Source: Pseudonocardia sp. DSM 110487 (GTDB lineage: Bacteria; Actinomycetota; Actinomycetes; Mycobacteriales; Pseudonocardiaceae). Taken from it: DNA of 64,000 bases. The first letter of the stretch is position 1, and every line of letters begins with the position of its first letter. The DNA is taken from contig NZ_CP080522.1 in assembly GCF_019468565.1 (NCBI RefSeq), positions 62,001-126,000 on the forward strand. The letters run 5' to 3'. Both the position numbers and the translations under genes were made by a program. The notes under the pieces were generated by a model. That model did no database searches. It had not been told where the DNA came from and saw only the letters and a list, made by a program, of their open reading frames with translations. Positions 18,015-26,371 of this stretch are shown in pieces.

Positions 18015-18584
18015 TCAGGCGGCCAGAGTGCGGTGCAGCTCGGGGTGCCGGCCCCACCACTGCACGAACGGCTCGGCGATCGTCCAGGCGAGCTGCTGCT
18101 CACGCAGGTAGAGCCGGTGGTCGGCGGGCGGCACCACGGATGCGCCGACGAACCTCCCGGCGTCGTAGTGCATGCGCAGCACCGACACCGGCCCGCCAGC
18201 GGGCTGCATCACCCAGTAGTCGTGGTCGAGCAGCTGCACCGGCGGGTGCTCCCCGGCGTGCAGCACCCGCACGTCCTCATACCGGCCGGTGAACGGGTAG
18301 CCGTAGTGGCAGGCCATCAGCTCGTCGTCGGTCAGCTGCTCAGAGAAGATCCGCACCCGCCGCGACACCAGCCCCCTTCGGGCTTCCTCGGCCAGCGTGT
18401 CGAGCCACTGCTGCTTACGGGCCCAGTCCGGCGCCCGGCCGGCCAAGAAGGCCTCCCGGTCGGCGTTCTGGTCGGGGACGTCGTACAGCGGCAGCCGCTC
18501 CATCCGGAACAGGTGATCGCCGGCGTCGCGGTAGTGGGCGTCGATGTAGTCGCCGAGGCCCTGCTCATCGAGGAGTTCGGACAT
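18015..18584 (-). CDS. DUF6879 family protein
   Basis: 189 residues. The sequence (DHLFRMERLPLYDVPDQNADREAFLAG ... RRVRIFSEQLTDDELMACHYGYPFTGRYEDVRVL ... DYWVMQ ... HRLYLREQQLAWTIAEPF) is typical of DUF6879, found beside DUF5753 regulators in actinomycetes. It is cytoplasmic and its function is unknown. It sits between the regulator gene and the 84-residue protein with gaps of 6 and 3 bases. Confidence 0.75.
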   Translation of the reverse strand: MSELLDEQGLGDYIDAHYRDAGDHLFRMERLPLYDVPDQNADREAFLAGRAPDWARKQQWLDTLAEEARRGLVSRRVRIFSEQLTDDELMACHYGYPFTGRYEDVRVLHAGEHPPVQLLDHDYWVMQPAGGPVSVLRMHYDAGRFVGASVVPPADHRLYLREQQLAWTIAEPFVQWWGRHPELHRTLAA

Positions 18585-18587
18585 GCG

Positions 18588-18842
18588 TCAGTCCTGGTCG
18601 TAGGGGGCGAACAGGTCATCGGGCACCCAGCCCAGCAGCTCGCCCGAGCCGATGTGGGGGGACAGCGAACCGATCACCGCCGGATCGGTGACCTCCTTCA
18701 CCACGACGTACGAACCGGCATGGCCGTCGATCTTGTGTCGACCGACGCAGGTGCGGCGCTCGGTACATACGGCGTCCGGCAGCGTGCGCAGGGTCCGGAC
18801 GGTCAACGGCGTATGGGTGCTGGTCACGGGGTTCTCGGGCAT
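18588..18842 (-). CDS. Small protein, first gene of the DUF6879/DUF5753 operon
   Basis: 84 residues from ATG 18842, chosen for the upstream GGGAGAGG ribosome site; in-frame sequence further up is Arg/Cys-rich and not protein-like. Three cysteine/histidine residues (AVCTERRTCVGRHKIDGH) may bind metal. The C-terminus is acidic (WVPDDLFAPYDQD). Not recognised by family. Confidence 0.55.
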   Translation of the reverse strand: MPENPVTSTHTPLTVRTLRTLPDAVCTERRTCVGRHKIDGHAGSYVVVKEVTDPAVIGSLSPHIGSGELLGWVPDDLFAPYDQD

Positions 18843-18965
18843 CAGGCGTTCCTCTCCCGGCCGGGGGCAGGTGGCCCGCACAGTCTCGCAGAGGCACCGG
18901 CTCAGTGCATAGGCGCGACTGCGGTGCTGGATAGCTCCGTGACCAGCACGGACATCACGGTAGCA

Positions 18966-18995
18966 GGCATCGGGCTGTTGCATATAGGCATCGGG
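18966..18995. repeat. Direct repeats GGCATCGGG, possible operator
   Basis: GGCATCGGG occurs at 18966-18974 and 18987-18995, exactly 21 bases (two helical turns) apart, in the region upstream of the 84-residue gene. This spacing suits a dimeric regulator such as the DUF5753 protein. Confidence 0.35.
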
Positions 18996-19118
18996 ACGAT
19001 GCATAGTGAGGCTCGTCCAATCGGACCACAGCACCGCGGAGGTGCGCTCTTGATCAAAGACCAGCTGGCAGAGGTCTCGCCGAATCAGGCCGAGGCGCCG
19101 TCCCGGGCGCACCTGGCG

Positions 19119-19589
19119 CTACACCTGGTCGTCGCCTACGCCCTGACGAGGCTCATCGCCGGATCGACCAGCACGCCACTCGATGATGTGGCGCGGTCGC
19201 CACAGCACACGCCGACCTACTCGCCGGTCAGGTTCTGGGAGCGAGCCGACGCTGCGATACGCGACGACCGTTCGAGGCTTCACGCCCAGGTAGAGGGCGA
19301 CATCGTCAACGGTCCACCACTCGGCGTCAGGATCAGCTCGCGCAGCACCAAGCTCCGGAACGTCGTCGCCCTGCTGCGCCCGCCTGCTGCCACTCCGACG
19401 AGCCGCCCACTCGACGATCCGACTCGGTTTCCACACCCAGACGTGACCGACCCGATCGTCCGGCGGCGGCATCTGACCACGCCCGCGGTACGACGAGACC
19501 GCTCCAGGCGTGACACCGAGGTAGGCAGCGACGTCCGTCGTCGTCCACCACTGGGCCGTCGGATCCGGCTGCGCTGGGCTGTCGGGCAC
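19119..19589 (-). CDS. Tandem helix-turn-helix (excisionase/MerR-like) protein
   Basis: 156 residues made of two related halves, each with a WWTxxDVAxYLGVxPxxVxxYRxxGxxPxPDRRVG-type helix-turn-helix (about residues 13-65 and 88-140) and a WRPRHIIEW / WKPSRIVEW end. Such domains bind DNA as excisionase-like or MerR-like factors. The internal duplication suggests it binds a tandem site on its own. It diverges from the spread-protein operon at 19757, so the operator at 19679-19700 may be its site (inference). Confidence 0.7.
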   Translation of the reverse strand: MPDSPAQPDPTAQWWTTTDVAAYLGVTPGAVSSYRGRGQMPPPDDRVGHVWVWKPSRIVEWAARRSGSRRAQQGDDVPELGAARADPDAEWWTVDDVALYLGVKPRTVVAYRSVGSLPEPDRRVGRRVLWRPRHIIEWRAGRSGDEPRQGVGDDQV

Positions 19590-19678
19590 TACTCGAGTTC
19601 CTCCTGTCCAGGCGCAGATCGGGCGAAAGCTGCAGGTCGAACCCTACAAGGTCAGCCAGTACACCTGACTGCTGATCA

Positions 19679-19700
19679 ACTCAGTAGACATATACTGAGT
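19679..19700. promoter_or_regulatory. Inverted repeat operator upstream of the spread operon
   Basis: ACTCAGTA (19679-19686) and TACTGAGT (19693-19700) are perfect 8-base arms around a 6-base centre, followed by GATCAGTATCG. The centre GACATATAC holds a -10-like sequence, so a bound regulator would block transcription toward 19757. Confidence 0.5.
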
Positions 19701-19756
19701 CGATCAGTATCGTGCGGCCTGTCAATGAGGCCCGATGAGGTCAGGAGGACACAGTC

Positions 19757-21133
19757 ATGAAGCCGAGGATGTTGCGCCGACCGGCGCTGTCCACCGCACC
19801 GGCGGTGGTGATGGATAAGGCGCCCCCGGGTGCGCCACAGATCGGGAACAGTACGAGGCAGAAGGTCGCGGCTGGGTCGTTGGCGCTGCTGCTGGCGATC
19901 GTCGTACTCGCCCCGGATGCCGTTGCGTGGGACTACTTGCTGCGGGCTGCGCAGGACCGGTTCGGACTGGCCGCCGCCTGGCGATACGCAGTTCCTCTGC
20001 TGCTGTTCGTTGCGGCGGCGCAGCTCGTGGGATACCTCGCCGCGCGGCTCATGCACGGCTACCTCCTGGCGAAGGAGAAGGGCCCGCCGAGCATCGGAGC
20101 GAGAGCGTTCTACGTGGTTGCGCTCAGCGCGCTACTGGTCAGCGCTGACACCTCGTGGCGGCTGTTCGAGTGGCTCGGAATCACCGCGATCTGGGAACGT
20201 GCCGTGCTGTTCGCGGTCATGGAGATCTCCATGATCGCCTGTGGTGTCGCGATGCGGTCGGGAGTCCGGACGACTGGTCGACCGGGTCCGGCGCGGCTGC
20301 TCGGCTGGGCGCTGTGTGGCGTCGCCGCGTTCGGCGCGATCGCCTTCTCGGGCCCGGTCGTTGGCGTGCTTCGCGTGCTGCTCGGTCCCGTGCTGAGCTT
20401 GGTCGCCCTGCATCTCGCTCTCGGGATCGAGATCCGGTCGAGGGATCACGCGCGCAGCTCCACCTGGGAGCGCGTGGTCAGGGAGCTTCGGGAGCGGGCG
20501 CTGTCCCGGCTCGGCCTGGCTGACGATCAGCGTGACGCGCTGACGAGGACGCGAGACCGGGCAGCACGTCGGGCAGCCCGGCTGGCGCTCGCGGGCAAGA
20601 CCACCCTGCTCCGGAGGCGGCGACTGGAGAGGGCTCTTCGGGCGTCGAACGTTGCACACGACGAGCTCGCCAAGGCCCGGATGTTGACAGAGCTGGCCGC
20701 GATCCGGCACGCGGACAAGCTCAGCAATCTCGATCAGCCGTCCCCGTGGAACGAGCCGCCGGGCAAGAAGACGCAGATCGACGCAGAGCTCGAGGAGACG
20801 ACCGGCGGCAACGAGTCACCCGACCCGACGGAGCCAGGCGAGCCCCGCCCCAGCGATGTCGAGCCCGGTGAGAAGCGGCGGTCACTCGCCGAGATCGCTC
20901 GCACCAGCCAGGCGCAGGCGATCCGCGAGGCATGGCGGATCAACGGCGTTGTTGGACTTCCGGAGCTCGAGGACATCGAGCCCGCGGTCACGCTGCTCGC
21001 CGAGCACGGCGTCACCGTCACCCCGAAGTACGCACGAACCGTCCGTCTCCGCGACATCGAGGACGCGGAGGCGGAGGGGCGGCCGGAGGGCGAGCAGGTC
21101 CCGGAGCTGCAGGTAGTCGGGGGTACTTCGTGA
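19757..21133 (+). CDS. DUF2637 SpdB-like plasmid transfer protein
   Basis: 458 residues with about five hydrophobic segments in the first 220 (near 40-60, 78-100, 115-135, 140-165, 180-215). This membrane region matches DUF2637/SpdB-like proteins that help spread actinomycete plasmids along mycelium. The C-terminal half is a charged helical region with many Arg/Ala (about 230-330) and a short helix-turn-helix-like end (LAEIARTSQAQAIREAWRINGVVGLPEL). It leads an operon of overlapping genes that ends in an FtsK-like translocase, the normal partner. Confidence 0.75.
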   Translation: MKPRMLRRPALSTAPAVVMDKAPPGAPQIGNSTRQKVAAGSLALLLAIVVLAPDAVAWDYLLRAAQDRFGLAAAWRYAVPLLLFVAAAQLVGYLAARLMHGYLLAKEKGPPSIGARAFYVVALSALLVSADTSWRLFEWLGITAIWERAVLFAVMEISMIACGVAMRSGVRTTGRPGPARLLGWALCGVAAFGAIAFSGPVVGVLRVLLGPVLSLVALHLALGIEIRSRDHARSSTWERVVRELRERALSRLGLADDQRDALTRTRDRAARRAARLALAGKTTLLRRRRLERALRASNVAHDELAKARMLTELAAIRHADKLSNLDQPSPWNEPPGKKTQIDAELEETTGGNESPDPTEPGEPRPSDVEPGEKRRSLAEIARTSQAQAIREAWRINGVVGLPELEDIEPAVTLLAEHGVTVTPKYARTVRLRDIEDAEAEGRPEGEQVPELQVVGGTS

Positions 21134-21384
21134 TGACAGACCTTGCGCCTGTCCTGTTGCTGGGCGGAGTGCTCGGCTTCCAGGCGGGCTTCGCCATGGG
21201 CTGGTTTGGCTGCCGAGTGAACCTCGACCTCGTCGAGCCGGACGTCCTCATCCCGCGAAGGGTCGCACGGATCATCGGAGCGATCCGAGAGCGCATGCGG
21301 CGAACCCGGCCGGCCGCCAGTGCGCGCCGTCAGGAACCGGAGTTGGCCGGCGTGCGCAAGGGCCCGGGATCCGACGATGGCTGA
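21133..21384 (+). CDS. Small single-pass membrane protein
   Basis: 83 residues; its ATG overlaps the upstream TGA. One hydrophobic segment (about 4-22, with GFQAGFAMGWFGC) is followed by a basic cytoplasmic tail. Position suggests a minor spread or transfer protein. No family recognised. Confidence 0.55.
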   Translation: MTDLAPVLLLGGVLGFQAGFAMGWFGCRVNLDLVEPDVLIPRRVARIIGAIRERMRRTRPAASARRQEPELAGVRKGPGSDDG

Positions 21385-21556
21385 TCCGTTGACGGGACCA
21401 CGTTTTGTGGTGGAGCCCGCAAAAGGTGAAGACGTTTCGCGGCTGCCAGACATCGAGTTCAGCGCCGGGACGTACGGAGCCGCGGCCGACGCCGTCGCGG
21501 AGGCGCGCCAGTGCGTGGAGCGAGTGGCGTCGGCATTGCAGGAAGGGGACATCTGA
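21377..21556 (+). CDS. Small acidic hypothetical protein
   Basis: 59 residues from ATG 21377, which overlaps the previous gene by 8 bases; its stop overlaps the next ATG. No membrane segment or motif. The tight overlaps on both sides support translation as part of the spread operon. It contains the palindrome CCACGTTTTGTGG at 21398-21410. Confidence 0.5.
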   Translation: MADPLTGPRFVVEPAKGEDVSRLPDIEFSAGTYGAAADAVAEARQCVERVASALQEGDI

Positions 21557-21936
21557 TGGAGGTCACGATCACGGATGACGGCCTGCTCCGACTGACAGGT
21601 GCGGCCGCAGAGAGCGTGGTCCGGGCTCATGAGTCGGCGCTGGTGACACCAGGCCATCGGCGAGCTGCCGCGTGGCGGCCAGCGCTGGTCCGCAGCGTGC
21701 ATGCTGCGCTCAGCACGCTCCCCACGGATCACCCAGTCGCCGCGGTCGCGCAGCGGCTGTGCGAGGACACCAGCCACACTGTGCAGCTCGGCACGGTGGC
21801 CTGCGGTGACTGCTGGGAGCAGGCAATCCGCACCGATCAGCAGGTCGTACTCGAGTTCGAGCTGCCAGCCGATCATGACGCCGACCCGTTGAGCTACGAC
21901 GGCCTTGGGGCGACGGAGTCGTCGCGGGTGGCATGA
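21556..21936 (+). CDS. Hypothetical protein of the spread operon
   Basis: 126 residues. The ATG overlaps the previous stop and the stop overlaps the next ATG. Two cysteines in VACGDCWEQA could bind metal. Otherwise an alpha/beta protein of unknown family. Confidence 0.5.
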   Translation: MEVTITDDGLLRLTGAAAESVVRAHESALVTPGHRRAAAWRPALVRSVHAALSTLPTDHPVAAVAQRLCEDTSHTVQLGTVACGDCWEQAIRTDQQVVLEFELPADHDADPLSYDGLGATESSRVA

Positions 21937-22254
21937 CGACGATGACGACGCGCCAGGTCCTTCAGCAGCTGCCCGCCCACTGCCCCCTGCCCACGGTGGC
22001 GGGGTCGGCGTTCGCAGTTGAGCGGACCGTCTCCAGGACCGCGCTAGGCCGCTCCCCGGACGCCGCCGCCCTGAGGGCACCACACCGCGGCGCTGCGCGA
22101 AGCGCCGAGCCACGGATCGGTCGCCCTGGTGGTGGCTGCGGTGCGGGGAGAGGGCGTCACGTACGCCACGAAGAGCGGCCGCCGACCCAACGGTGGAGAC
22201 ACAACCGCCAGCGCCAACGCCACATTTTGTGGCGAACCCGGGATTACGTTTTGA
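21933..22254 (+). pseudogene. Apparently frameshifted small gene
   Basis: The frame from ATG 21933 (overlapping the previous stop) looks coding to about 22070 (MTTMTTRQVLQQLPAHCPLP ... SPDAAALRA). The +1 frame then reads sensibly from 22075 to TGA 22254 (HHTAALREAPSHGSVALVV ... TKSGRRPNGGD), while frame one becomes Arg-rich. A single-base shift near 22070-22090 would join them. It could be a broken gene, a sequencing error or programmed shifting. If the frame is kept, the ORF ends at 22301, overlapping the FtsK start. Confidence 0.45.
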
Positions 22255-22297
22255 CGTTTTACTGTTACAAGGACTTGGAAGCGAGGAGGTGGCGGAC

Positions 22298-24295
22298 ATG
22301 ACGATCAGCGCGGAGCGGACCCACGATGAGGAGGCGTCGGCCACCGACCTCGTGCTGCGGCGCGAGGGCGCAGAGCTTGTGGTGCGGCCGGAGAACGTGC
22401 TGACGCGTTTGGCCACACACCCATTGACGGCGCGCGCCCTCAGTGCGTCCCGCACGGCCGCCGGTCACACGGCCAAGGCGATGAAGGGGACGGCGCGCGG
22501 CGTTGCTGCGTTCGCGGTGACGGCACCCGCGTCACGAGTCGGCGGCTTCGCCGTCCGGTTCCTGTCGGGCCAGATCCTTATCGGCGGCCCACGCACGGAC
22601 GCGACGTTCTGGCGTGCGGGCCGACACCAGTTCAAGGACGTGCCGGGCAACACCGGCAAGTGGTCCTACCGGCCCGGGTGGGCGCGTCTGCTGTTCCGCC
22701 TCGGCATCTTGCTGATCGTGGCTGCGGTGGCCTACTGGGTGGCCCCCGAGACCACCCGCACGGTCGCGACGGTGCTTGGGGTGATCGCCCTGGTGTGGGG
22801 CTCGTGGGGCGGATGGCACCGCGTGAAGACCCACGCCCACCACAAGCGCCACCTGCGACCCCTGCACGAGGCGCTGCGCACGTCGGTGAAGCAGACCGCG
22901 GCACGCCCGGAGGAATGGCTGCACATCCCGCCGGACTTCAAGCACAACTCCGGCCAGGAGCTGCGGATCGACCTGCCGCGGGGCTACGACGGGTCTGACG
23001 GGGTCAACAACCACGTCAAGACCGTGGTTCGCGGCAAGCTGGGGCTCGATTCGGACACCCAGTTCGCCTGGAACCTCGAGGGCGCAAAGCCGTATGTGCT
23101 CATCCGCGAGCCCAGCCGGCCGCCCGCGAAGGTGACCTACGAGGACATCCTGTCGCTGCTGCAGAAGGCGAAGGAGACCGCCCCGATCATCGGGCTGGCG
23201 GCGGGCGAGAAGCCGGTCGACGTCGACCTGGACGCCGACTCCCCGCACGTCCTGGTCTCGGCCGGCTCGGGTGCCGGGAAGTCGGTGCTGCTGCGCGGGA
23301 TTCTCGCCCAGGGCCTGGCCAAGGGCGGGCTCGGCATCATCTGCGACGTCAAGCGTGTCTCGCATATGTGGGCGAACAATCTTCCCAACGTGCGGTATCG
23401 CCGGACTGCTGAAGCCATTCATGAACAGCTGCTCTCCCTCAAGGATGAGATCGACCGCCGAACCATCCTGGTCGAGGAGCACGCAGACATTGATGGAAAC
23501 ACCGATCACATCTACGTCGGGCCCCGCATCTGGGTGATGCTCGAAGAGATGAACGCCACGATCAATCGCCTCAATACTTACTGGCGACAGATCAAGGAAA
23601 AGGGCGACCCGAACATGTCTCCGGCGGTCGAGGCACTGCTGGATATCCTTTTCATGGGACGGCAGATCAAGGTGCACGTTGTGGCCGTCGCCCAGTCGGC
23701 AACGGCACGCGCAGTCGGCGGCCCAGAGGGGCGGGAGAACTTCGCAACCCGCTGCCTCGCCCGCTACACGGCGAACGCCTGGCGAATGCTGGTGCCTGAG
23801 GTGTGGCCAATGCCGAAGAAGTCGAAGCATATCGGCCGCTGGCAGATCGTGAAGCACGGCGTGGCGACCGAGACACAGGTGGCGTTCTTCACTCCGCGGG
23901 AATGTCGAGAAATGGCCCTGCTCGGCCTTCCGGCCGACGAGCGAGCTGATTTCGAGCCCGAGAGTGTCCCAGTGTCCCAGCTGTCTCAAGATCGTCCTGA
24001 CCTGGGACAGCGACCTGAGACTGTCCCAGGGACTCCGTCGGCAGACCCGCAGCCTGCGGATTCTCTGAATGGCGACGAGATCATCGAGGCTCGCCGCCTC
24101 GTGTCGCTACGGGAAGCCGTCGAAACGGATCTTGTCGACGGCATGAGCCTGGACAACCTGCGGAAGGCACGGCAGCGCTACGTGGACTTCCCAGAAGTAG
24201 CCGGAAAGCATGGACAGACCGACTTGTTCGACGCGAAGAAGCTCGGTGAATTTGCACGGAACCGGAGGATGTCGACAAGTCACGAAACCGAATAG
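22298..24295 (+). CDS. FtsK/SpoIIIE-like DNA translocase (TraB/TcpA type)
   Basis: 665 residues from ATG 22298, preceded by GAGGAGG. Two hydrophobic segments (about 130-150 and 155-172) anchor it. The motor domain has Walker A GSGAGKS with Lys328 and a Walker B-like IWVMLEEMNA (Glu416/417), then the AQSATARAVGG segment. Such translocases move double-stranded plasmid DNA in actinomycete conjugation or act as coupling proteins. A C-terminal tail (about 590-660, LREAVETDLVDGMSLDNLRKARQR) is helical and may recognise plasmid DNA. A TTGACG promoter-like site lies at 22251. Confidence 0.85.
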   Translation: MTISAERTHDEEASATDLVLRREGAELVVRPENVLTRLATHPLTARALSASRTAAGHTAKAMKGTARGVAAFAVTAPASRVGGFAVRFLSGQILIGGPRTDATFWRAGRHQFKDVPGNTGKWSYRPGWARLLFRLGILLIVAAVAYWVAPETTRTVATVLGVIALVWGSWGGWHRVKTHAHHKRHLRPLHEALRTSVKQTAARPEEWLHIPPDFKHNSGQELRIDLPRGYDGSDGVNNHVKTVVRGKLGLDSDTQFAWNLEGAKPYVLIREPSRPPAKVTYEDILSLLQKAKETAPIIGLAAGEKPVDVDLDADSPHVLVSAGSGAGKSVLLRGILAQGLAKGGLGIICDVKRVSHMWANNLPNVRYRRTAEAIHEQLLSLKDEIDRRTILVEEHADIDGNTDHIYVGPRIWVMLEEMNATINRLNTYWRQIKEKGDPNMSPAVEALLDILFMGRQIKVHVVAVAQSATARAVGGPEGRENFATRCLARYTANAWRMLVPEVWPMPKKSKHIGRWQIVKHGVATETQVAFFTPRECREMALLGLPADERADFEPESVPVSQLSQDRPDLGQRPETVPGTPSADPQPADSLNGDEIIEARRLVSLREAVETDLVDGMSLDNLRKARQRYVDFPEVAGKHGQTDLFDAKKLGEFARNRRMSTSHETE

Positions 24296-24367
24296 TCCAG
24301 AGGTTCCTAAAGCGTCTAGAGAATGGCTAACGAGGAGGCCTAGATGGTCAACAGAAGACTGGCCAGT

Positions 24368-24393
24368 ATCCGTCGGAGTTCAAATCCGTCGGA
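24368..24393. repeat. Direct repeat ATCCGTCGGA
   Basis: ATCCGTCGGA occurs at 24368-24377 and 24384-24393 separated by GTTCAA. It lies downstream of the translocase and upstream of 24514. It could be a regulator site; the GTTCAAATCC string resembles a tRNA T-loop but no cloverleaf can be built. Confidence 0.3.
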
Positions 24394-24513
24394 CACACCG
24401 AAAGCGGTGGTCGGAAGCCACGCCCTGACCTACGGACGAACGGATTCACGCACGCAACAACTGCCCGTCAGATATTGCGGCGACTGACGGGACCACGAGA
24501 TCGGAGGGCGCAC

Positions 24514-25242
24514 GTGAGTGGACGCGAGATACGGTTGATCGACATGCTTCGGATTGACTATCGGGCCGCCGGGGAAATCCGGTGGGCGACCGCATCGGAT
24601 TTCTCCGAGGAGCTGACGTCAAGCGACGGCAGCGGTTCGAAACTGGCAGCTCCCAGCGGCGAGTGGCGCATGTGTGGCTGCCGCGGGTCGCTCCCCGACC
24701 ACGTGGTCGTCGAGGCGGACCCGACCGACCGGGAGAGCTGCGGCATGCAATGGCGGGTCTGCCCGGAATGTCAGCAGATCCGCGAAACGCCGCACCTTGC
24801 TGTGACCGATGCCGCGACGCGCGGCCAGCGGACAACGGTCCAACCCGGGACAGCCGATCTGCGGATCGTGCTCGCCTGCGCTCGACGACTCGGGCACGAC
24901 TACCGCGGAGGCCGCCCCCGGCACACCGCTGACCCAGCGCTCAAAGCCGGCGAGGCCGGCAACAGGGGATGGCGCATGTGCGCCTGCAATCAGTCCATTC
25001 CCGGACACTCCGAGCAGGACGATCCCGCCGGCGCTCCCAGCTGCGGGATGCAGTACCGCGTCTGCGGCTCCTGCGGCTACATCGACGAACGCCACATCAC
25101 TGACTGCGGCGACGTCGCAGCCGACATCGAGGACCAGCCCGGCGGATACCTCCGCCCAGACGTCCCCGCCGGGCTGGCTCTCCCCACCCGCCACAACACG
25201 GCCGACAAGCAGGCACGTGACGTCAGGGAGAAGCCATGGTAG
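24514..25242 (+). CDS. Cysteine-rich probable zinc-binding protein
   Basis: 242 residues from GTG 24514, chosen for the CGGAGGG site just upstream. Two related modules each hold paired cysteines: WRMCGCRGS ... SCGMQWRVCPECQQI (about 49-90) and WRMCACNQS ... SCGMQYRVCGSCGYI (about 165-205). The spacing suits two zinc ribbons. An internal duplication is clear from WRMCxC and SCGMQxRVCxxC. Typical of actinobacterial phage and plasmid cargo; function unknown. Confidence 0.65.
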   Translation: MSGREIRLIDMLRIDYRAAGEIRWATASDFSEELTSSDGSGSKLAAPSGEWRMCGCRGSLPDHVVVEADPTDRESCGMQWRVCPECQQIRETPHLAVTDAATRGQRTTVQPGTADLRIVLACARRLGHDYRGGRPRHTADPALKAGEAGNRGWRMCACNQSIPGHSEQDDPAGAPSCGMQYRVCGSCGYIDERHITDCGDVAADIEDQPGGYLRPDVPAGLALPTRHNTADKQARDVREKPW

Positions 25243-25994
25243 GGCCCAGCACGCTGGGACCGGCCGGCGTTGTCGCGCTGGCCCCACAGACGCCAGGCAC
25301 GCCTCGCGGCATCCGGTACGCGGCGCTGGCGCTCAGTACCGCGGCGGTGGTGCTGAGCGGATGCGGTGGCGCCGCGGCGAGCACCGAGATCACTACGACC
25401 GCTCCAGGCGACTCGCCCCGGACGGTCCGGTACATGGCGCAGCCCCCGGACCCGGCGCAGGCTCGCGGGCTGCTCGCCGCGCTCCCGATACGGGTGGAAG
25501 ACAACGGGGCCCACTACGACCGCGACGACTGGGGGGACTGGCGCACCCGCGCCGGCTGCGATACCCGCGAGCAGGTCCTGATCCGCGACGGGCAGGACGT
25601 CACCACCGGCGCCAACTGCACGATCACCGGTGGTCGGTGGACCAGCACGTACGACGGGATCTCTCACACCGACCCAGCCGACCTGGAGATCGACCACCGA
25701 GTCCCGGTTCGAGAGGCACAGCGCTCCGGGGCCCGCGGCTGGACCCGCGAGCAGCGCGCCGAGTTCTACAACGACCTGGCCAACCTGACCCCGATCACGG
25801 CCTCGGTCAACAGCTCGAGAAGCGACGACGACGCTGGCCGCTGGCGGCCGCCCGACCCCGGCGCCTGGTGCGGCTTCGCCACCGCGTACATCGCCACAAA
25901 GCACGCCTACGCGCTGCACATCGACGGCGCCGAGCGTGACGGCCTGACGGCGATGCTCAACGCCTGTCCCGCCGACCAGGGCGGTGCTCGGTGA
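25236..25994 (+). CDS. Secreted HNH/GmrSD-like nuclease, probable lipoprotein
   Basis: 252 residues. The N-terminus has a hydrophobic segment ending LSGC (about residues 30-45), a lipobox, so it is likely an exported lipoprotein. The C-terminal domain carries the HNH-type EIDHRVPVREAQRSGA (about 148-165), followed by YNDLANLTPITASVNSSRSD, the usual pattern of DUF1524/HNH nucleases from actinobacteria. It overlaps the upstream gene by 7 bases and the next by 4. Confidence 0.75.
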   Translation: MVGPSTLGPAGVVALAPQTPGTPRGIRYAALALSTAAVVLSGCGGAAASTEITTTAPGDSPRTVRYMAQPPDPAQARGLLAALPIRVEDNGAHYDRDDWGDWRTRAGCDTREQVLIRDGQDVTTGANCTITGGRWTSTYDGISHTDPADLEIDHRVPVREAQRSGARGWTREQRAEFYNDLANLTPITASVNSSRSDDDAGRWRPPDPGAWCGFATAYIATKHAYALHIDGAERDGLTAMLNACPADQGGAR

Positions 25995-26371
25995 CCGTGC
26001 GATCGAGGGGGAATGCGCGTGCAGCGCTGACGGCAGCGGTGTCGGAATCCGACTGGACGGACTGGGTGGTCGAGACCGCGACCTTGCACGGATGGCGCGT
26101 CACCCACTTCCGCCCGGCCCGCACCGCGCGCGGCTGGCGCACCGCCGTACAGGGGCACAAGGGCTTCTTCGATCTCGTGCTCGCCCGCAACGGCGTCGTG
26201 CTGATCGTCGAGCTGAAGACAGACGCTGGCCGACTCACGCCCGACCAGCGCCAGTGGTTCACCGCACTCGGGGAGCTCGCCGCTGTGTGGCGGCCCCGCG
26301 ATCGCGACCAGGTGCTGGCCACCCTGGCCGCATCTCAGCAGGCTCGGAACCTTGCCGGCGGTGTGCCATGA
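25991..26371 (+). CDS. VRR-NUC domain nuclease
   Basis: 126 residues from GTG 25991. The domain shows KGFFDLVLARNGVVLIVELKTDAGRLTPDQRQWFTAL (about 54-90), the PD-(D/E)xK-type core with Asp in FDLVL and ELK. VRR-NUC proteins are Holliday-junction or structure-specific nucleases common in phages and plasmids. Its overlap with the HNH gene suggests co-expression. Confidence 0.8.
   Translation: MTVRSRGNARAALTAAVSESDWTDWVVETATLHGWRVTHFRPARTARGWRTAVQGHKGFFDLVLARNGVVLIVELKTDAGRLTPDQRQWFTALGELAAVWRPRDRDQVLATLAASQQARNLAGGVP

Noticed and set aside
17124..19760. 878-residue plus-strand ORF
   Set aside because: It is antisense to three well supported minus-strand genes (DUF5753, DUF6879 and the tandem helix-turn-helix protein).
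24330..24400. tRNA gene or attachment site at the GTTCAAATCC string
   Set aside because: The T-arm and acceptor stems do not pair and no anticodon arm can be placed; only a short direct repeat remains.
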